This document shows positions 13,541 through 15,287 of a DNA stretch of 15,287 nt, piece after piece. The notes beneath the pieces were generated by a model that saw only the letters and a program-made list of their open reading frames with translations, searched no databases and had not been told where the DNA came from. Location: positions 1 to 15,287 of the forward strand of contig DDWF01000143.1 in NCBI GenBank assembly GCA_002345845.1, read 5' to 3'. The DNA is from Betaproteobacteria bacterium UBA2293. Its GTDB lineage: Bacteria > Pseudomonadota > Gammaproteobacteria > Burkholderiales > Rhodocyclaceae. Position 1 is the stretch's first letter, and each line of letters begins with the position of its first letter. Both the position numbers and the translations under genes were made by a program.

Positions 13541-14535
13541 TTGCCTTTTTTCTTCACCGCCGGGCGGATCACCGTGTGATCGACGACGGCGTTGTCGCGC
13601 ACGCGCTTCGGCGTCGCTGATTTGGAGAGAGCGGCGAGGGCGACGAACCAGGCCTTCGGCATGTCGGTCGGCAGGCCGATGGGAATGCCGGCCAGCTTGG
13701 GGGTTTCCTGGAAGGCATGGCCGGGCGCTTCGAAGCCCGGCTCGGTGCAGGCGATGCAGGCGAAGCCGCCCTTCAGGCAGGAGCCGCTGCCGTTCCACGG
13801 CCGCAGGTTGCAGTCGGCGTGCGCCTGCGTGCCCTTGCAGCCAAGGTTCTCCATCAGGCAACCGAGATCGGAATGCTTTTCGGCGCTGGCCTTGAACTCG
13901 TAATACTCGTTGCGGGCGCAGCCGTGATGCACCAGTTGGTCGGCGTAGAGCAGTGGCCGGCCGACCTCGTCGAGATCGCCGGCGCTCAGGCCTTCGAGGG
14001 CGAGTTTTTCCAGGGTGTCGACAATCCAGCCCGGATGCGTCGGGCAGCCGGCGATGTTGACCACGGGCATTCCGCCAGCGGAACGGAAATCGGCCCCCAG
14101 CAGTCCGCCCGGCGTGTCGCCGTCGTACTGCAGGCCGCAGGCCTCCAGTGGATTGCCCGGGGTGCTGGCCGAGAGACCGCCATAGGCGGTGCACGAACCG
14201 ATGGCGAAGACCCAGCGGGCCTGGGCGGCCAAGCGTTCGACCCAGGCGGTCAGCGGCCGGCCGTCGCCGGCCATCAGGTGGAATTTACCGCTGCCGTTGG
14301 GGCCGCGCAGCATGGCCCCCTCGACGCAGAGCACGTCGAAGGCCTGGCGGCCATCGGCGCAGGCGCTCAGGATGTGCAGGGCTTCCTCGCCGCTTTCCTG
14401 AGCCAGCGCCGGATGCCAGAGAAACTCGATGCCGGCATCGCGCAATTCGTCGAACAGCGGGCGCGGCTCGGCACACAGCATGGATTGCGTGCAGCCGCCG
14501 CAACCGCCGCTCTGCAGCCAGAGAACCTTCAGCAT
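13537..14535 (-). CDS. hoxB: Regulatory [NiFe] hydrogenase small subunit, HoxB/HupU
   Basis: Iron-sulfur partner of HoxC in the H2 sensor. It has 332 residues and begins at once with LKVLWLQSGGCGGC; there is no twin-arginine signal peptide, as expected for a cytoplasmic regulatory enzyme. Proximal cluster Cys are C12, C15, C115 and C164 (GCPTHP); distal ligands are His203 or His204, C206, C226 and C233. For the medial cluster C242, C260 and C263 are joined by C253 where standard small subunits have Pro, consistent with a [4Fe-4S] medial cluster. The C-terminus ends in a Lys-rich tail (KKKGK). The start at 14535 is fixed by the conserved N-terminus; the ribosome site is weak, and hoxA ends 16 bases upstream. 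Confidence 0.94.
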   Translation of the reverse strand: MLKVLWLQSGGCGGCTQSMLCAEPRPLFDELRDAGIEFLWHPALAQESGEEALHILSACADGRQAFDVLCVEGAMLRGPNGSGKFHLMAGDGRPLTAWVERLAAQARWVFAIGSCTAYGGLSASTPGNPLEACGLQYDGDTPGGLLGADFRSAGGMPVVNIAGCPTHPGWIVDTLEKLALEGLSAGDLDEVGRPLLYADQLVHHGCARNEYYEFKASAEKHSDLGCLMENLGCKGTQAHADCNLRPWNGSGSCLKGGFACIACTEPGFEAPGHAFQETPKLAGIPIGLPTDMPKAWFVALAALSKSATPKRVRDNAVVDHTVIRPAVKKKGK

Positions 14536-14551
14536 GTCGATCCGACGACGC

Positions 14552-15287
14552 TCATGACTCCGCCTCTTCCAGACCATAACGGTGCAGCTTGGCGCGCAGG
14601 CCGACACGCGACAGGCCGAGTTCACGGGCGGCGCGCGACTTGTTGCCGCGATGGCGCTGCATGGCCTCGGCAATCACCCGCTGTTCCAGCTGCTCCATGC
14701 GTTCGCGCAAATTGCCGTGGAGACCGGCGGTCGGCAACGCGACGTCAGCGTCCGGCCGGCCGCCGGCAGCGCCGAGAACACGCGGCGACAGCAATTGCCG
14801 GCCGAGTAGCGGCGCATCGGCGAGGGCCACCATGCGCAGGATCTCGTTCTGCAACTCGCGGACATTGCCCGGCCATTGATAGGCTGCCAGCGCCTGCATC
14901 GCCGCCGCCTCGATGCCGTCGACCGGCTTGTCGAGAACGCGGGCGGTCGCTTCCAGTAGATGCGCGGCCAGCAACGGCAGATCCATCGGTCGCTGGCGCA
15001 GCGGCGGCACGTGCAGCGGAATGGTCGCCAGCCGGTAGTAGAGGTCTTCGCGGAAGCGCCCGGTGCGGACATCCTCCTCGAGATCGCGGTTGGTGGCAGC
15101 GATCACCCGCACGTCTACCGTCACCGGCCGACTGCTGCCCAGAGGGCGGAACTCGCCTTCCTGCAGGGCGCGCAGCAGCTTGTACTGGGCCTCGGGGCTG
15201 AGTTCCCCGATTTCGTCCAGAAAGAGCGTGCCCCCATGGGCCAGTTCGAAGCGGCCCTTCTTGGAACCCACCGCGCCGGTGAAGGCG
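14552..15287 (-). CDS. hoxA: NtrC-family response regulator HoxA/HupR, C-terminal part, cut by window edge
   Basis: Sigma-54-dependent activator of hydrogenase genes. About 244 residues are visible. They begin within the GAFTGA loop that contacts sigma-54 (AFTGAVGSKKG), then GGTLFLDEIGEL (Walker B), RVIAATNRDLE, FREDLYYRL, the sensor 2 region QWPGNVRELQNE, and a Fis-type helix-turn-helix at the end (NKSRAARELGLSRVGLRAKL). The HTH wording and its position before hoxB match HoxA/HupR. In this family the non-phosphorylated form is usually the active one, and the HoxJ/HupT kinase switches it off without H2. The receiver domain and Walker A lie outside the window. The codon at the edge is incomplete. 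Confidence 0.93.
   Translation of the reverse strand, partial: AFTGAVGSKKGRFELAHGGTLFLDEIGELSPEAQYKLLRALQEGEFRPLGSSRPVTVDVRVIAATNRDLEEDVRTGRFREDLYYRLATIPLHVPPLRQRPMDLPLLAAHLLEATARVLDKPVDGIEAAAMQALAAYQWPGNVRELQNEILRMVALADAPLLGRQLLSPRVLGAAGGRPDADVALPTAGLHGNLRERMEQLEQRVIAEAMQRHRGNKSRAARELGLSRVGLRAKLHRYGLEEAES

Noticed and set aside
12125..13579. Plus-strand frame of 484 codons opposite hoxC
   Set aside because: Antisense to HoxC with intact L1 and C-terminal motifs; no recognisable domain.
13541..14194. Extension of hoxC to 690 codons through hoxB
   Set aside because: The added part is out-of-frame hoxB sequence. HoxC begins MKRIQLGPFNRVEGD at 13540, overlapping the hoxB stop as ATGA.

Overview
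The window is GC-rich and densely coded, with protein sequences typical of a betaproteobacterium. The Rhodocyclaceae (Dechloromonas/Azonexus-like) are my best guess from gene content: a MaeB-type malic enzyme, a NikR-linked nickel ECF transporter, an H2-sensing regulatory hydrogenase, CcoG and NsrR. The genus is an inference. There are no rRNA, tRNA, CRISPR or IS features, and no gap between genes longer than about 165 bases.

Layout. (1) 1-247, minus: the N-terminus of a MaeB-type malic enzyme, cut by the window edge. (2) 412-4489, minus: a tightly packed six-gene nickel uptake operon, nikK - nikL - outer-membrane barrel protein - nikM - nikQ - nikO, with four ATGA or near-ATGA overlaps. A perfect 9+9 bp dyad of the NikR operator type (TTGTATGAA/TTCATACAA) lies immediately upstream of nikK. 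(3) 4611-6912, minus: nsrR, nikR and a soluble PAS histidine kinase of HupT/HoxJ type. nikR encodes the repressor expected to read the dyad. (4) 6997-8403, plus: ccoG, divergent from nsrR across a short AT-rich region that holds an NsrR-like dyad. (5) 8521-9486, plus: a Lon-like AAA+ ATPase lacking a protease domain, preceded by a good sigma-54 (-24/-12) promoter. (6) 9566-10741, plus: an MFS transporter. (7) 10781-12061, minus: a 92-aa protein of unknown function and an outer-membrane lipoprotein. (8) 12122-15287, minus: hoxC, hoxB and the 3' part of hoxA. These encode the H2-sensing regulatory [NiFe] hydrogenase and its sigma-54-dependent NtrC-type response regulator.

How it fits together. 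HoxBC senses H2, the HoxJ-type kinase relays the signal, and HoxA activates sigma-54 promoters of hydrogenase genes that lie outside this window. Making [NiFe] hydrogenase needs nickel, which the NikKLMQO system would supply under NikR control. Here the kinase is not next to hoxC, where it is usually found, but is fused into the nickel block directly after nikR. The sigma-54 promoter in front of the Lon-like ATPase, and a weaker sigma-54-like element overlapping the NikR dyad, raise the possibility that HoxA also controls genes inside this window. A beta-barrel protein inside the nickel operon suggests a dedicated outer-membrane step for nickel. The nickel proteins also carry conspicuous histidine features: His-rich C-terminal tails on NikR and NikO, and predicted N-terminal His on the mature exported proteins.
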